This document shows positions 25,596-34,272 of a DNA stretch of 64,000 nucleotides, one piece after another. The notes under the pieces are model-generated. The model was not told where the DNA came from, made no database searches, and worked only from the letters and a program-made list of their open reading frames with translations. Each line of letters opens with the position of its first letter. The stretch's first letter is position 1. The translations under genes and the position numbers were made by a program. This DNA comes from a virus, in the IMG/VR virus record IMGVR_UViG_3300034073_005389, positions 124,001 through 188,000 of that record; one strand, given 5' to 3'.

Positions 25596-26355
25596 TGGAT
25601 CCTCTTAAATGTTTTAAATAATAAGGATAAATTACCTCATTAACAGGAACATGATTCCACAAATTCATTTTATTTAAATAATAATTAGCCCTTTCAGGGT
25701 CAAGAGAAAAAGATTTATCTAATTTTTCTGAAATATAAGCGGGATTTACATCTTGTAATGGATTTTGTTGATTATTGACATAATCAATAATAGGTTGGTC
25801 TATATCAAAACCTAACTTACATGCAATATAAATTGCTCTCACTATTCTTTTTTTTTGTTCTAAATCTTGAAAAGTATATTCTGGAGATAAACAAGTTTTT
25901 ATTTTCTTTTGTTTAATATCTTGAAAAGCTCTTTCAGTAGGATCATAGATTGTAGTTAAATTAAAATCCATTAAAAGAGCATTACATGTAAAGTCTCTAC
26001 TAAATGTCTCTTTCTTTATATTAGTCGGATTAACATTCATATCTCTTAATATATTTTGTATATTAGGATAATTATAATTAGAAGAAAAATCTAATTTAAT
26101 CTTGCCCAAGAAAATAGAAATATGTCCATCTAACATTGTTTTTTTAGTTACTGTATAATTTTGTTTTAAAGCATCAAATAATTTAATAGCAACTAAATCA
26201 ATTGTTTTATCACCTGTTGTTAGATCTATATCTTCTAATTTATCTAACCGATCCATATAGCGATCACGAGCCGCACCTCCACAAAGATATACCGTAGAAG
26301 CGTTTATATCCTCTTGTGTTCTTCTAATTTGAGATAATAGGTCTCGTAATTTCAT
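25588..26355 (-). CDS. tRNA nucleotidyltransferase / poly(A) polymerase family protein
   Basis: A 255-residue protein with the class II CCA-adding/poly(A)-polymerase head: LCGGAARDRY at 24-33, the metal-binding DID at 42-44, SRDFTCNALLMD, and the neck motif RIVRAIYIACKLGFDI. The family adds CCA or A residues to RNA 3' ends. Bacterial enzymes are usually about 400 aa, so the body and tail domains are short or absent here. The ATG lies 1 nt after the upstream stop. Whether it repairs tRNA, adenylates RNA or acts otherwise cannot be decided. Its placement inside virion genes is odd. Confidence 0.83.
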   Translation of the reverse strand: MKLRDLLSQIRRTQEDINASTVYLCGGAARDRYMDRLDKLEDIDLTTGDKTIDLVAIKLFDALKQNYTVTKKTMLDGHISIFLGKIKLDFSSNYNYPNIQNILRDMNVNPTNIKKETFSRDFTCNALLMDFNLTTIYDPTERAFQDIKQKKIKTCLSPEYTFQDLEQKKRIVRAIYIACKLGFDIDQPIIDYVNNQQNPLQDVNPAYISEKLDKSFSLDPERANYYLNKMNLWNHVPVNEVIYPYYLKHLRGSNA

Positions 26356-26356
26356 A

Positions 26357-28264
26357 TTACACTACTGGTGGAGGTGTGACGGCTGGGGCTGGAGCTACGG
26401 GAGCAGGCGGTAATGCTGGTGCAGGAGGTGCAGGCATCAAGTCTTCATCAATCTCTATTTCTGGAGACTCTTGAACCCTACTCAAAGCTTCGTTAATTTC
26501 TTGATCTTTTCTTACTTGTTTTCTAATTTTTTCTTTAACTTCTCCAGATTCTAAGTTTTTCTTGATAGCATCAATTTGAGGAGATGTAGAAGGCAAGCTG
26601 TCTCCATACAAATTTATTTCTTTAGTCTGGGTTGCTCCATGTAATTTAGAAAGAATTGTATCAATACGAGTAGAGATATAGTTGTTTGACTCTAGTGCTT
26701 TGTTAGTTGCTTCAGATAAGTCTGGGAAGTATGAAGCCAATCCCAAACTATCTAACATCATATCTACAATAGCTAATTGTCTTGGAACTTCTCTTACTTT
26801 AAAGATTTTAGACAAATCTTCTAATTTAGAAATAATATCTTCTACTGTAATTTTAGAAAAAATTTCATTTACTTTGTTATCGAAAGTTTGTAAACTAGGA
26901 GAAGTTGACTTGTCAACAGCAGGAGCAGTTACTTCATCTTCTGATACTTCTAATGAAGGAGCAGCAGGCTCTGTAACAGGAGCTACTGGAGCAGGCGTCA
27001 TCGCAGGCAATGCTGGCGCAGGAGAACTTACTGCGGGCTCAGGGGCTAATTGAGCTTCTACTATTAACTCATCATCAATTGATAAATTATCTTCATCATA
27101 TACCTCTAATTCATCAATTGAATTAGAGTCTACGCCTTTTAATCCTTTTAAAAAGCTAGTAATACCAGGAGATTTGGGCTCTTTGGGAGCAGCAGGTGCA
27201 GCGGGAGCAGCAGGCATTGCTGGAATAGGAGGCGTTCCAGGTACTGGAGGTGCGCCACCAAGAGGAGGTATAGGTGTAGGAGGCATATTTGCGGTAGAGG
27301 GTGGCGCAGTAGGATCTGGAGGAGTTGCTGGGACAGTAGGAGAATTATCATTCTTAGGAGCTTCTGGCGCATTAGGCTGAGCAGGAATTGAAGCTGGTAA
27401 TCCGCCAGCAGAACCTGAACCACCAGCAGTATCGCTTCCAGTCATAGGATTAGGGGCAGGACTGACATTGGCTGCTGCTGCCGCAGCTGCTGGGTCATCT
27501 GCTAAAGCAAATAATAATTCGGCAGCATCAAAATATCCTCTTTTAACAAGAACATTGGCTTCACGAATAATCATATCTTGATACATTTTGTTAGAAGTGC
27601 TAACTTTATTTAAAGTACTTACTTTTTTCTTTAATCCAAAGATAGCTTCCATTAACGATTCTAATTCTTTTCCAGCAAACAAACTACCATCATCACTTCG
27701 TAATAGTTTTTCAATAGAATCTAGTCTACTGATTACTTTTTTTCTTTGTTTATTGATAATTTCTTTTCTTTCTTTATCTGTTAATTCGTTGCTAACTTTT
27801 TCTTTTACAGAATTAATATCTGATCCAGAAACTACTGCTTCTGATTTAATTGGGTCAGGTCTAATAGATAGAAAATATCCAGGATCGTCACCAAGGTAAT
27901 AATTATTTTGAGCAAATTTGTATTTCAAGTGATTACCCTCTTCGTAAAATCTAAGCCAATTTTTAAAATCTAATTTTTCATTATTAGACCAATTTGCAGT
28001 TGCCTGCGACAAAGCACTTGTTCGATCTAAACCATCTTTTTCTTTTGTGTATAATTCTCTTACCGCTACCAACCATTTATCTGTATTATGCTGCCCAGGA
28101 ATATGTAGCATGTACTCAGAATTAGGATATGCATACTTAATATCTGCTTCAGTCACTATTTCTATAGGCTCATCTGAAACGTCGGCATTTACAATACCAC
28201 CATCTACCAAAATATCTTCATCTAAAATATCTTTAGCCCCAGTTTCTAAAACTTCTATTTTCAT
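26357..28264 (-). CDS. Large probable virion protein with Pro/Ala linkers
   Basis: A 635-residue protein. The N-terminal domain (1-150) includes WSNNEKLDFKNWLRFYEEGN followed by LKYKFAQNNYYLGDD. A helical region (about 165-255) leads into long Pro/Ala/Gly-rich segments (260-360, 400-450 and the last 20 residues) flanking a second helical domain (about 460-600). Its modular, linker-rich build resembles the four giant paralogues, though I see no direct homology. KFAQ matches the KVAQ/KLAQ sites near their N-termini. A structural role is likely. Confidence 0.72.
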   Translation of the reverse strand: MKIEVLETGAKDILDEDILVDGGIVNADVSDEPIEIVTEADIKYAYPNSEYMLHIPGQHNTDKWLVAVRELYTKEKDGLDRTSALSQATANWSNNEKLDFKNWLRFYEEGNHLKYKFAQNNYYLGDDPGYFLSIRPDPIKSEAVVSGSDINSVKEKVSNELTDKERKEIINKQRKKVISRLDSIEKLLRSDDGSLFAGKELESLMEAIFGLKKKVSTLNKVSTSNKMYQDMIIREANVLVKRGYFDAAELLFALADDPAAAAAAANVSPAPNPMTGSDTAGGSGSAGGLPASIPAQPNAPEAPKNDNSPTVPATPPDPTAPPSTANMPPTPIPPLGGAPPVPGTPPIPAMPAAPAAPAAPKEPKSPGITSFLKGLKGVDSNSIDELEVYDEDNLSIDDELIVEAQLAPEPAVSSPAPALPAMTPAPVAPVTEPAAPSLEVSEDEVTAPAVDKSTSPSLQTFDNKVNEIFSKITVEDIISKLEDLSKIFKVREVPRQLAIVDMMLDSLGLASYFPDLSEATNKALESNNYISTRIDTILSKLHGATQTKEINLYGDSLPSTSPQIDAIKKNLESGEVKEKIRKQVRKDQEINEALSRVQESPEIEIDEDLMPAPPAPALPPAPVAPAPAVTPPPVV

Positions 28265-28267
28265 AAA

Positions 28268-29023
28268 CTACTCATTTAATTTTTGGGTAATGGTTTCATT
28301 TAATAGTTTTGCCTCTGCCAACTTCATATCAGTATTTAATATATTATTTTTCTCAGGACTTTTTAAACTTTCCATTTTTTTATGAAATACTTCCATAAAA
28401 TATAAAGATGTCTGCAAATCCATCTGAGATAACACATCTCGTATCACATCATGAAATACCGAAATATGCTGATCTACTACCTGTAAAGTAACATTATGCT
28501 GAACTACATTATTAGCCGGAACTTCTGTGAACTTATAATACTTTTCCAAAATATTACCTAATGTATCTGCATATTCAATCAACAACCTATCAATTCTTGT
28601 ATTTATATTTCTAGGATCTGCTTGTACTTCATCGAATACTTGTGCTAAACGAGTTTCAATCGCTACACATAAATTAGCAACAATCTTCCTAACGTCTATT
28701 TCTTTGCTAGCTAACTCCATCATTTTGCTTCTATAAGCACTATTGTTTTGAACAGATAAAGTTAGCTGCTCTTCTGTGTTAGTAGCTACTGCCATTTTTG
28801 ATTTTGCAATGTCTTCTTGAATTAAATTATAAATATCTAAATAATTATCTTTAAAAGATTGAATAGACTTTTCAGCAATCACAAACTTAGCCTCACTAAC
28901 ATTTGTGTATTTTGCCTGTAACCATTCGTGTACATCGTTAGCAGATGTTCCAATAACTAATTTAGAAATAATTTCATCTTTATCCGGATGATCTATTATT
29001 TTTTTTAAAGCGGTTTTGTTCAT
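28268..29023 (-). CDS. Hypothetical helical protein
   Basis: A 251-residue, almost wholly helical protein with acidic and basic faces. Residues 1-60 contain NKTALKKIIDHPDKDEIISKL and EWLQAKY, and could form a small DNA- or protein-binding domain. The ATG is preceded by TTAGG. It lies 4 nt from the next gene and after the nuclease relic. No family is recognised. Confidence 0.7.
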   Translation of the reverse strand: MNKTALKKIIDHPDKDEIISKLVIGTSANDVHEWLQAKYTNVSEAKFVIAEKSIQSFKDNYLDIYNLIQEDIAKSKMAVATNTEEQLTLSVQNNSAYRSKMMELASKEIDVRKIVANLCVAIETRLAQVFDEVQADPRNINTRIDRLLIEYADTLGNILEKYYKFTEVPANNVVQHNVTLQVVDQHISVFHDVIRDVLSQMDLQTSLYFMEVFHKKMESLKSPEKNNILNTDMKLAEAKLLNETITQKLNE

Positions 29024-29040
29024 ACATAATACCTAATTTT

Positions 29041-29068
29041 GTTATAATATATGCAAAATTATATACAA
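29041..29068 (-). promoter_or_regulatory. Possible promoter before the 251-aa gene
   Basis: Minus-strand TTGTAT, a 16-nt spacer and TATAAC sit just downstream of the nuclease relic and 17 nt before the ATG. The leader would be only about 10 nt, which weakens the case. Confidence 0.3.
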
Positions 29069-29070
29069 AT

Positions 29071-29268
29071 TTATAATGACTTTGGTTTTTTCCAATCAGA
29101 TTCCCACATAGTAATTAAGTTATATCCAGCTAATTTTATCAAACTTTCTCTTAAAAGCGTATTATCATATAACTCTTTCATGGTTTTATTAAGTTTAATA
29201 TTTATTTCTTCTGGCTTAAAAATTTTTGGATTACCATGAAAATAATCTCCATAAAATTTATTTGCTCT
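29071..29268 (-). pseudogene. C-terminal relic of a Vsr-like homing/restriction-fold nuclease
   Basis: The 313-bp gap between two genes holds an open frame of 65 codons without a usable early start. It begins right after a stop and reads ANKFYGDYFHGNPKIF, then ELYDNTLLRESL and GYNLITMWESDWKKP before TAA. The GDYFHGNP and GYNLI-MWE-DW pair is typical of the C-terminal half of Vsr-like (restriction-endonuclease-fold) nucleases found in phages and large viruses. The N-terminal part with the zinc finger and first acidic residue is missing, so this is probably a decayed homing endonuclease. Confidence 0.6.
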
Positions 29269-29307
29269 TTAATGCAAAAGAGCAGTCAGAAAGATCTGCT
29301 GCTCTTT
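29262..29307 (-). terminator. Three-arm hairpin region, probable terminator
   Basis: Arms TGCTCTTT (29263-29270), AAAGAGCA (29277-29284) and TGCTCTTT (29300-29307) can form two mutually exclusive hairpins. On the minus strand the right-hand hairpin (about 12 bp with one bulge) is followed by TTTT. It lies 30 nt after the 237-aa gene, so it may terminate that transcript. Confidence 0.5.
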
Positions 29308-29336
29308 GTAAATTATACTTACAAGATTGAACCATG

Positions 29337-30050
29337 TCAGTTATTATAACCCAAGCGTCCCTCTCGTGTATCGAAGATAGCATGTGCTGGTTCGCTTAAG
29401 TGTTGAGTCTGCTGTGAAACACTGCCTCCAGGCACTTTACCACCATTGCTTAAAGTAAATCCAGTGTCATAATTATAGATTTTTTTATCTAAATCACATT
29501 GCCAAGTATGCTCTCCTACTCTGGCAATTTGCGCACCGGGATGGTCAGGACATGTACGAGTGCTAAGGGGTGCTTGCAAAATTCTATAATCCTTTGTCAT
29601 ACCGCTATCTTCTACTGCTTTTTGAGCATCAGCTAACATATTAGTTTCTACTAAATCTTGACGAGGATCTATATATTTTTTTCTTAAAGCATCCATCCTA
29701 GCATCTTCTGAAGCTTTTTTAGCAGCTATAGCTCCTGGAGGAGCGGCAATGCTTAACAATAATTCATCTAATACAGAGGCTTGCTTTTTTAATTCTAAAT
29801 CACCAGAAGCATCAAATACAGCAGCTAAGTTAGCTAGTTTTTCTACTGCTTCTGGAGTAATCTTAGATTCTTCTGGAGGCTCTATATGATCTACTTCTTC
29901 TGCTGCATTTTTTAATAAAGCGGCAGCCAATACGCAAGAATTAGCAACTACTTTCATGCATTTTGCATCAGCTTCGGCTAACATCAAAGCTTCATTGTTT
30001 GGACTTTCTAGCCAGGATGCAATTGAATATAACATTTCAGAAATTCTCAT
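29337..30050 (-). CDS. Hypothetical protein with zinc-knuckle-like segment
   Basis: A 237-residue protein. The first 125 residues are helical and Ala-rich (ANSCVLAAALLKNAAEEVD, KLANLAAVFDASGDLELKKQA). Residues about 165-195 read CPDHPGAQIARVGEHTWQCD, a Cys/His arrangement that might bind zinc. The C-terminus is Gly/Gln-rich. GAGG precedes the ATG. It is followed by a terminator-like structure, so it may end a transcription unit starting at the 538-aa gene or earlier. Function is unknown; a virion component is likely from context. Confidence 0.72.
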   Translation of the reverse strand: MRISEMLYSIASWLESPNNEALMLAEADAKCMKVVANSCVLAAALLKNAAEEVDHIEPPEESKITPEAVEKLANLAAVFDASGDLELKKQASVLDELLLSIAAPPGAIAAKKASEDARMDALRKKYIDPRQDLVETNMLADAQKAVEDSGMTKDYRILQAPLSTRTCPDHPGAQIARVGEHTWQCDLDKKIYNYDTGFTLSNGGKVPGGSVSQQTQHLSEPAHAIFDTREGRLGYNN

Positions 30051-30060
30051 AATGCCTCAT

Positions 30061-31677
30061 TTATCCAAAGATTTTAGCATTCATAAAAGAAGCGCCTTCA
30101 TAACTCTCTGACATGCCTCTACGATATAGTGGTCTGTGATTGCCTTCGTTATCAATATATATTTTGTTGATGGGTAATCCAGTTTGCTTGGAGATAGGAA
30201 GTTTGCTATGTGCAGTTACATAGAAGTCATTTGCATTATACATAGGATGTTGTGTAATGTCTTGCTTCTTGTAATTTAACCCAGAAGCATATACATGGAA
30301 ACCAGTAGCATATGCTTTAGTATCGCCGCTAGAAGCAAGTACATTTAATGCATCTTCTGCCTTAGCAAGATTACCTTCTGATATTGCTTCTCTAATATTA
30401 TTAATTAAATCACTGGGTTTAACGCTAAACAATGGAGATGCTGTAGCAGCAACTTTGTAATCTGTTTGATTGTCGATGTATAGTTGATTAATGCCGTCTT
30501 CATCAAATGATGATACAGATCCATTGCAAATTAACATTCCAGGCTTTTGTAATTTGTTGTTAGCAAATTTAACAGGAACGGTAAAGGCTACTTTGCCAGC
30601 ATCTAATGAAACTCCGTAGAAAATAGTAGATTGATCACTGCCAGTAACTATAATTTGTGGGTTCTTATGACCAAATCCATGGAGTTCACGAGCAATATGG
30701 CTCATAGCTAGTTTTACCTTATCTTCGCCAAATTGGAAAGAAACTTGACCATAAGGAGAGGTAAATTGCTCTTCAAATGACTTAAATTCGTCAGACTGAG
30801 CTAATTTAATTTCTCCTGGAGCTTTTTCATCTACTTTAAGACCTAACACTTGATTTTGAGTAAAATCTGATTGAACTTGGCGAGAAGCATTTAATCTAAC
30901 TACAGCTAATTCTGCATCACTCACTTCACGATTATCAGAAGCTGCTTTAGTTAATACTTCTAAAATATTAGAACCAGTAACTTTTAATTTGCTACCAGCA
31001 TTTTTACGTAAATAGCCTTTTACGTTGTTATTATTAAGCTCTTGGGGTCCAGCGTTACCCATAAATACCATGGCTTGTGATACTTTGTTGGAGCGAACTT
31101 CTACTGGAACATAAAAACTAGTAATTCCTTTAGGAGTATCGTAATCTGCTTTAATAACTAAGAATTTCTCATTACCATCTATTACTTGTAGATTGGAGGG
31201 TCTTAAATTCCAAGAATCTAAATTTTTGCTTACATCACTGGCAGCTTTATCGGCTAAAGCTTGAGAATACATTTTTAATGGAACATTCTTATCAAAAACA
31301 CTATTTAAAGCGTTGCTAAGAACAGGATTTGCTGCCGCATACACATTAACCTCACCAGCATCGTCTCTTTGATGTAAGGTAGGTTCTGGTAATTGATCTG
31401 ATAATCCTAATTCCTCAGAAAATAATTGAGCAAATTTAGTGTTTCTAGAAAAAAGTTTATGATATAAATTTTTAAATTCAGCTTTACGAATAAACAAATT
31501 ATTGTTATCCGCCATTTTTTCAATCACTCTAGCCATAGAACCAAGTGTTTGATCCTCTGGATATGAATGCAAGCATTTAGCCAATTTCACAGATAATACT
31601 GGAATTGCTAATCTTTCATGATCCTCTACTCTTTGAGCGAGGGAACCTACTAATTGCTGTATTTTATCGAAGCTCAT
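30061..31677 (-). CDS. Large hypothetical virion-type protein with internal duplication
   Basis: A 538-residue protein without a recognised family. Two beta-rich units resemble each other. One contains TSFYVPVEVRSNKVSQAMVF with N-x-G nearby; the other contains VAFTVPVKFANNKLQKPGML with CNG nearby, each followed by an Asn/Leu-rich segment. The N-terminal 130 residues and residues 415-450 are helical. AGGA precedes the ATG. Its size and place upstream of the packaging genes make a head or tail structural protein plausible, but no capsid-fold signature can be claimed. Confidence 0.72.
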   Translation of the reverse strand: MSFDKIQQLVGSLAQRVEDHERLAIPVLSVKLAKCLHSYPEDQTLGSMARVIEKMADNNNLFIRKAEFKNLYHKLFSRNTKFAQLFSEELGLSDQLPEPTLHQRDDAGEVNVYAAANPVLSNALNSVFDKNVPLKMYSQALADKAASDVSKNLDSWNLRPSNLQVIDGNEKFLVIKADYDTPKGITSFYVPVEVRSNKVSQAMVFMGNAGPQELNNNNVKGYLRKNAGSKLKVTGSNILEVLTKAASDNREVSDAELAVVRLNASRQVQSDFTQNQVLGLKVDEKAPGEIKLAQSDEFKSFEEQFTSPYGQVSFQFGEDKVKLAMSHIARELHGFGHKNPQIIVTGSDQSTIFYGVSLDAGKVAFTVPVKFANNKLQKPGMLICNGSVSSFDEDGINQLYIDNQTDYKVAATASPLFSVKPSDLINNIREAISEGNLAKAEDALNVLASSGDTKAYATGFHVYASGLNYKKQDITQHPMYNANDFYVTAHSKLPISKQTGLPINKIYIDNEGNHRPLYRRGMSESYEGASFMNAKIFG

Positions 31678-31699
31678 GTAAGCATCCTATTCGGTAATA

Positions 31700-32155
31700 T
31701 TAAACTAATTCAGGGTACTTATTTAATACCGCATTTTTAGCTGAAACAGATAATTCATTCAACAATGACTTAACTAATTTCTTATTCTCGGCTAACTTAG
31801 CAGGCAAATAACTTTCAACTTGATTTAATTCTTGTGGAGGTATCCCTAATTTACTAGCTGAAACTCTAACAATAGGATCTCCTTTATAAGAAACTTCTAC
31901 TGCATTTGCTGTTTTAAGCACATTAACTTCCCATTCAGATTTCTTGATAGTATCTTCTGGATTGTAAATAGCTATGATATAGTCCCCATCATCAGCATTT
32001 TGAATCTGCCATAAATTAGCCGCCGCATCATTTTCTTTAAATCTAACAATATCAAAAGCTACTTTCTCTATTTTGTCTTGTACCTCTGATAGTTTATAAG
32101 CTTTTTTATAAATTTTGTTATCTAATTTTGAGTAATCAAGATTAAATTTTGGCAT
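31700..32155 (-). CDS. Hypothetical protein
   Basis: A 151-residue protein. A frame to 32167 exists, but GGGAG lies immediately upstream of the ATGATG at 32158-32153, so codon M5 of the long frame (MPKFNLDY) is the most likely start. The centre is a small beta-rich domain (DGDYIIAIYNPEDTIKKSEW, VSYKGDPIVRVSA), and the C-terminal 50 residues are helical. It precedes the 538-aa gene by 22 nt and probably acts with it. It contains KVAFDIV near residue 35, another K-x-A site. Confidence 0.72.
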   Translation of the reverse strand: MPKFNLDYSKLDNKIYKKAYKLSEVQDKIEKVAFDIVRFKENDAAANLWQIQNADDGDYIIAIYNPEDTIKKSEWEVNVLKTANAVEVSYKGDPIVRVSASKLGIPPQELNQVESYLPAKLAENKKLVKSLLNELSVSAKNAVLNKYPELV

Positions 32156-32224
32156 CATATCTCCCATTACATAATATGTATTCTATCATAGATAGACAAA
32201 TATTGATAATATTATATGTTTTTA

Positions 32225-33112
32225 TTATATGTATTGGTTATTATTTTTTCTTCTTTGCCTTTTGTATTCCGCAAAACATAATCTACAATAAGTATTTAGC
32301 CCAGAAGATGATCTTTTGTCTTTATTAAAAGAATGTGCCATTTTAATATGTTTACATTTAAAACATTCTTTTAAACCTAATGACGCATCATAAAAGCATT
32401 TATATTGTTTTTCTGGAGCTTTTCTATTTAAATTATATTTATTTTCTTTTTGCTCTATTATAGATTTTTTCCTATGACACAAAGCACAGAGAACTTGACA
32501 CTTTGCTAATTCTTTTTGCAAAATGTCAAAATTTCTATTTCTTAATTGACATATATTATACAATTTAGTGGAAGGGTCAATATGATCTAATTGCATATTG
32601 TAATAATCATATTGTTTTCCACAGTCAGCACATGGTTTGTTTTTAAATTTTTGAATCAATTCTACATTAGGTCTATGTTTTTTAGACGGAACTAATTTGC
32701 TGATTAATCTATTGTAAGACCTTTTATTATGACAAAGTACGCAAACCAAATCACATTTTTGTATTTCTTCTAATATCTTTTCTTTAGGAGAATTAGATAA
32801 AACCATTCTAGACACACTTTGTACTTTTTGACCCCTCTCAGGCACATGGTCAAAATCCATACAGTAAGGTTCATAGATATTATTGCAATCTAGGCATGGT
32901 TTAGATTTTTTTAAATCTTGCAGCCATTTAATTCTTTCAGCCCGTCTATTGTTGGTATTTTGTCGGCTAAGCTCTATATTTTTACTATATCTTTCTTTTC
33001 TATATTCAGAAAAACATATTTTGCACCAACTAGCTAATTTATCAGTTGTCTTTTTATCTGGACTAAAACAACTATTTTCTCTTTCATTTTTACATCTTAC
33101 GCATAGTTTCAT
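32225..33112 (-). CDS. HNH endonuclease with Zn-HNH-HNH-Zn layout
   Basis: A 295-residue basic, Cys-rich protein with a near-symmetrical arrangement. A zinc ribbon (CVRCKNE ... CKICFSEYRKER) at the start is echoed at the end by CFKCKHIK ... CRLCFAEYKRQRRK. Between them are two HNH units: CLDC/CMDFDHVPERG/CVLCHNKRSYN and CADC/MQLDHIDPS/CALCHRKKS. The ribbons probably bind DNA and the HNH units cut it. No ribosome-binding site is evident. It is probably a free-standing homing endonuclease between virion and replication genes. Confidence 0.8.
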   Translation of the reverse strand: MKLCVRCKNERENSCFSPDKKTTDKLASWCKICFSEYRKERYSKNIELSRQNTNNRRAERIKWLQDLKKSKPCLDCNNIYEPYCMDFDHVPERGQKVQSVSRMVLSNSPKEKILEEIQKCDLVCVLCHNKRSYNRLISKLVPSKKHRPNVELIQKFKNKPCADCGKQYDYYNMQLDHIDPSTKLYNICQLRNRNFDILQKELAKCQVLCALCHRKKSIIEQKENKYNLNRKAPEKQYKCFYDASLGLKECFKCKHIKMAHSFNKDKRSSSGLNTYCRLCFAEYKRQRRKNNNQYI

Positions 33113-33129
33113 GCATAATTATATATCAA

Positions 33130-33570
33130 TTACCAACGCTCTTCCCGTAATTCAGACATTTTGCCCAAAATTTCTTTGATCTTCTCATCATTCTCTATGA
33201 TTTTTTTGATCTTCTTCTTCGCACCACCGTACACTCGCTTACCATTTTTATAGTCAACATTGCCATTCAATGACTTTGTTATACTGCTTTGGTTCACATT
33301 CAGCATTTTAGCAATTTCCATTTGAGTATAACCATCGCTATACAATTTAATTACTTCTCGCTGTCTAGGGGTAAGTAATGTATTAATGACTCGCCAAAAT
33401 TCTTTTTTTAATTGGTCTTCTAAATCAAGTAACTCTTCATTATATTGAAAAGGATTTAGCTTGGCAGAAATACTATCATCATTAGAAAAAGCTTCCATCA
33501 TGTCATTAGAGCAAACAGTTTCTAACAAAATATATTGATAATGGTCGCTCCTATTTTTTCTTTTTTCCAT
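33130..33570 (-). CDS. Sigma-region-4-like HTH protein
   Basis: A 146-residue protein. Residues about 60-95 read LLTPRQREVIKLYSDGYTQM then EIAKMLNVNQSSITKSLNG, a typical sigma-70 region 4 / LuxR-type helix-turn-helix. The Lys-rich C-terminus (KVYGGAKKKIKK-like) continues the basic face. A core-binding region 2 is not seen, so it is more likely a small transcription regulator than a full sigma factor. GAGG precedes the ATG. It may switch expression of phage gene classes; the target sites are unknown. Confidence 0.75.
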   Translation of the reverse strand: MEKRKNRSDHYQYILLETVCSNDMMEAFSNDDSISAKLNPFQYNEELLDLEDQLKKEFWRVINTLLTPRQREVIKLYSDGYTQMEIAKMLNVNQSSITKSLNGNVDYKNGKRVYGGAKKKIKKIIENDEKIKEILGKMSELREERW

Positions 33571-33576
33571 ACTACC

Positions 33577-34272
33577 TCAGTTATTATGAATGCCATACCT
33601 CAATAATATATCTCGGATTGTATTTTTGCTACAACTAAATTTTTTAGCTAAATCCATTCTAGAATATTGACCCGTCTGATACAAATTGCAAATTTTCATT
33701 TCTTGTCGCTTAGAAAATAAATGCTGTGACTTATGATATGTTTTTCTTATTTTTATTTTATTTCTAAGCAAAATATCAGAAATAGTGGTTTTAGCGCAAT
33801 TATATTGTTTAGCCAACCAATAAGCCGATTTGTTTTCTACACTATACAATCTACATATTTCTTTTTCAATAGCTTCACTAAATTTTCTTCTAGATTTAGC
33901 TGAAGTATTAGATCGAGATCTTGAAATATTTATTTTCCATTGTCTGGGAAATTTTTTCCCACCATTAGTATTTCCACCATCTCCACCTTGAGTATCGTTG
34001 TATCCACGATCTGATTTATAGCTATCATAAAATTTAATATAAAATTTTTCTCCTTGAATCATTGCTTCAAATGAAGAGTATTGTTTCAATAATTCAATAT
34101 GAAAATTCTTTTCTCCATATTTCCTAATAGCTTTATGCAAGGAGCTAGAAGAATTTTTTCTTGCACTAAGACAATGCTGATACAATCTAGCAGATAAAGA
34201 TCTTTGAGTGTATCCAATATATATTTTTTGATTAACTAAATTAGTAATTTTATATATTTGATAGTAAGTCAT
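33577..34272 (-). CDS. GIY-YIG homing endonuclease
   Basis: A 231-residue protein. The GIY-YIG domain occupies 1-95 (YQIYKITNLVNQKIYIGYTQ, then an RLYQH arginine/histidine element and GEKFYIKFYDS with the catalytic Glu). It is followed by an NUMOD-like basic stretch (KKFPRQWKINISRSRS) and two helix-turn-helix repeats (NKSAYWLAKQYNCAKTTISD and YSRMDLAKKFSCSKNTIRD) for DNA recognition. It starts inside the stop of the primase TOPRIM gene (ATGA overlap), suggesting that it inserted just behind that gene. Confidence 0.88.
   Translation of the reverse strand: MTYYQIYKITNLVNQKIYIGYTQRSLSARLYQHCLSARKNSSSSLHKAIRKYGEKNFHIELLKQYSSFEAMIQGEKFYIKFYDSYKSDRGYNDTQGGDGGNTNGGKKFPRQWKINISRSRSNTSAKSRRKFSEAIEKEICRLYSVENKSAYWLAKQYNCAKTTISDILLRNKIKIRKTYHKSQHLFSKRQEMKICNLYQTGQYSRMDLAKKFSCSKNTIRDILLRYGIHNN

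Noticed and set aside
27148-27423. Leu-rich minus-strand ORF inside the 635-aa gene
   Set aside because: It is an alternative frame of the Pro/Ala-rich coding repeat and is not a separate gene.
29051-29239. Plus-strand 62-codon ORF in the 313-bp gap
   Set aside because: The opposite strand holds a convincing nuclease-like peptide in the same place; the plus-strand frame is its shadow.
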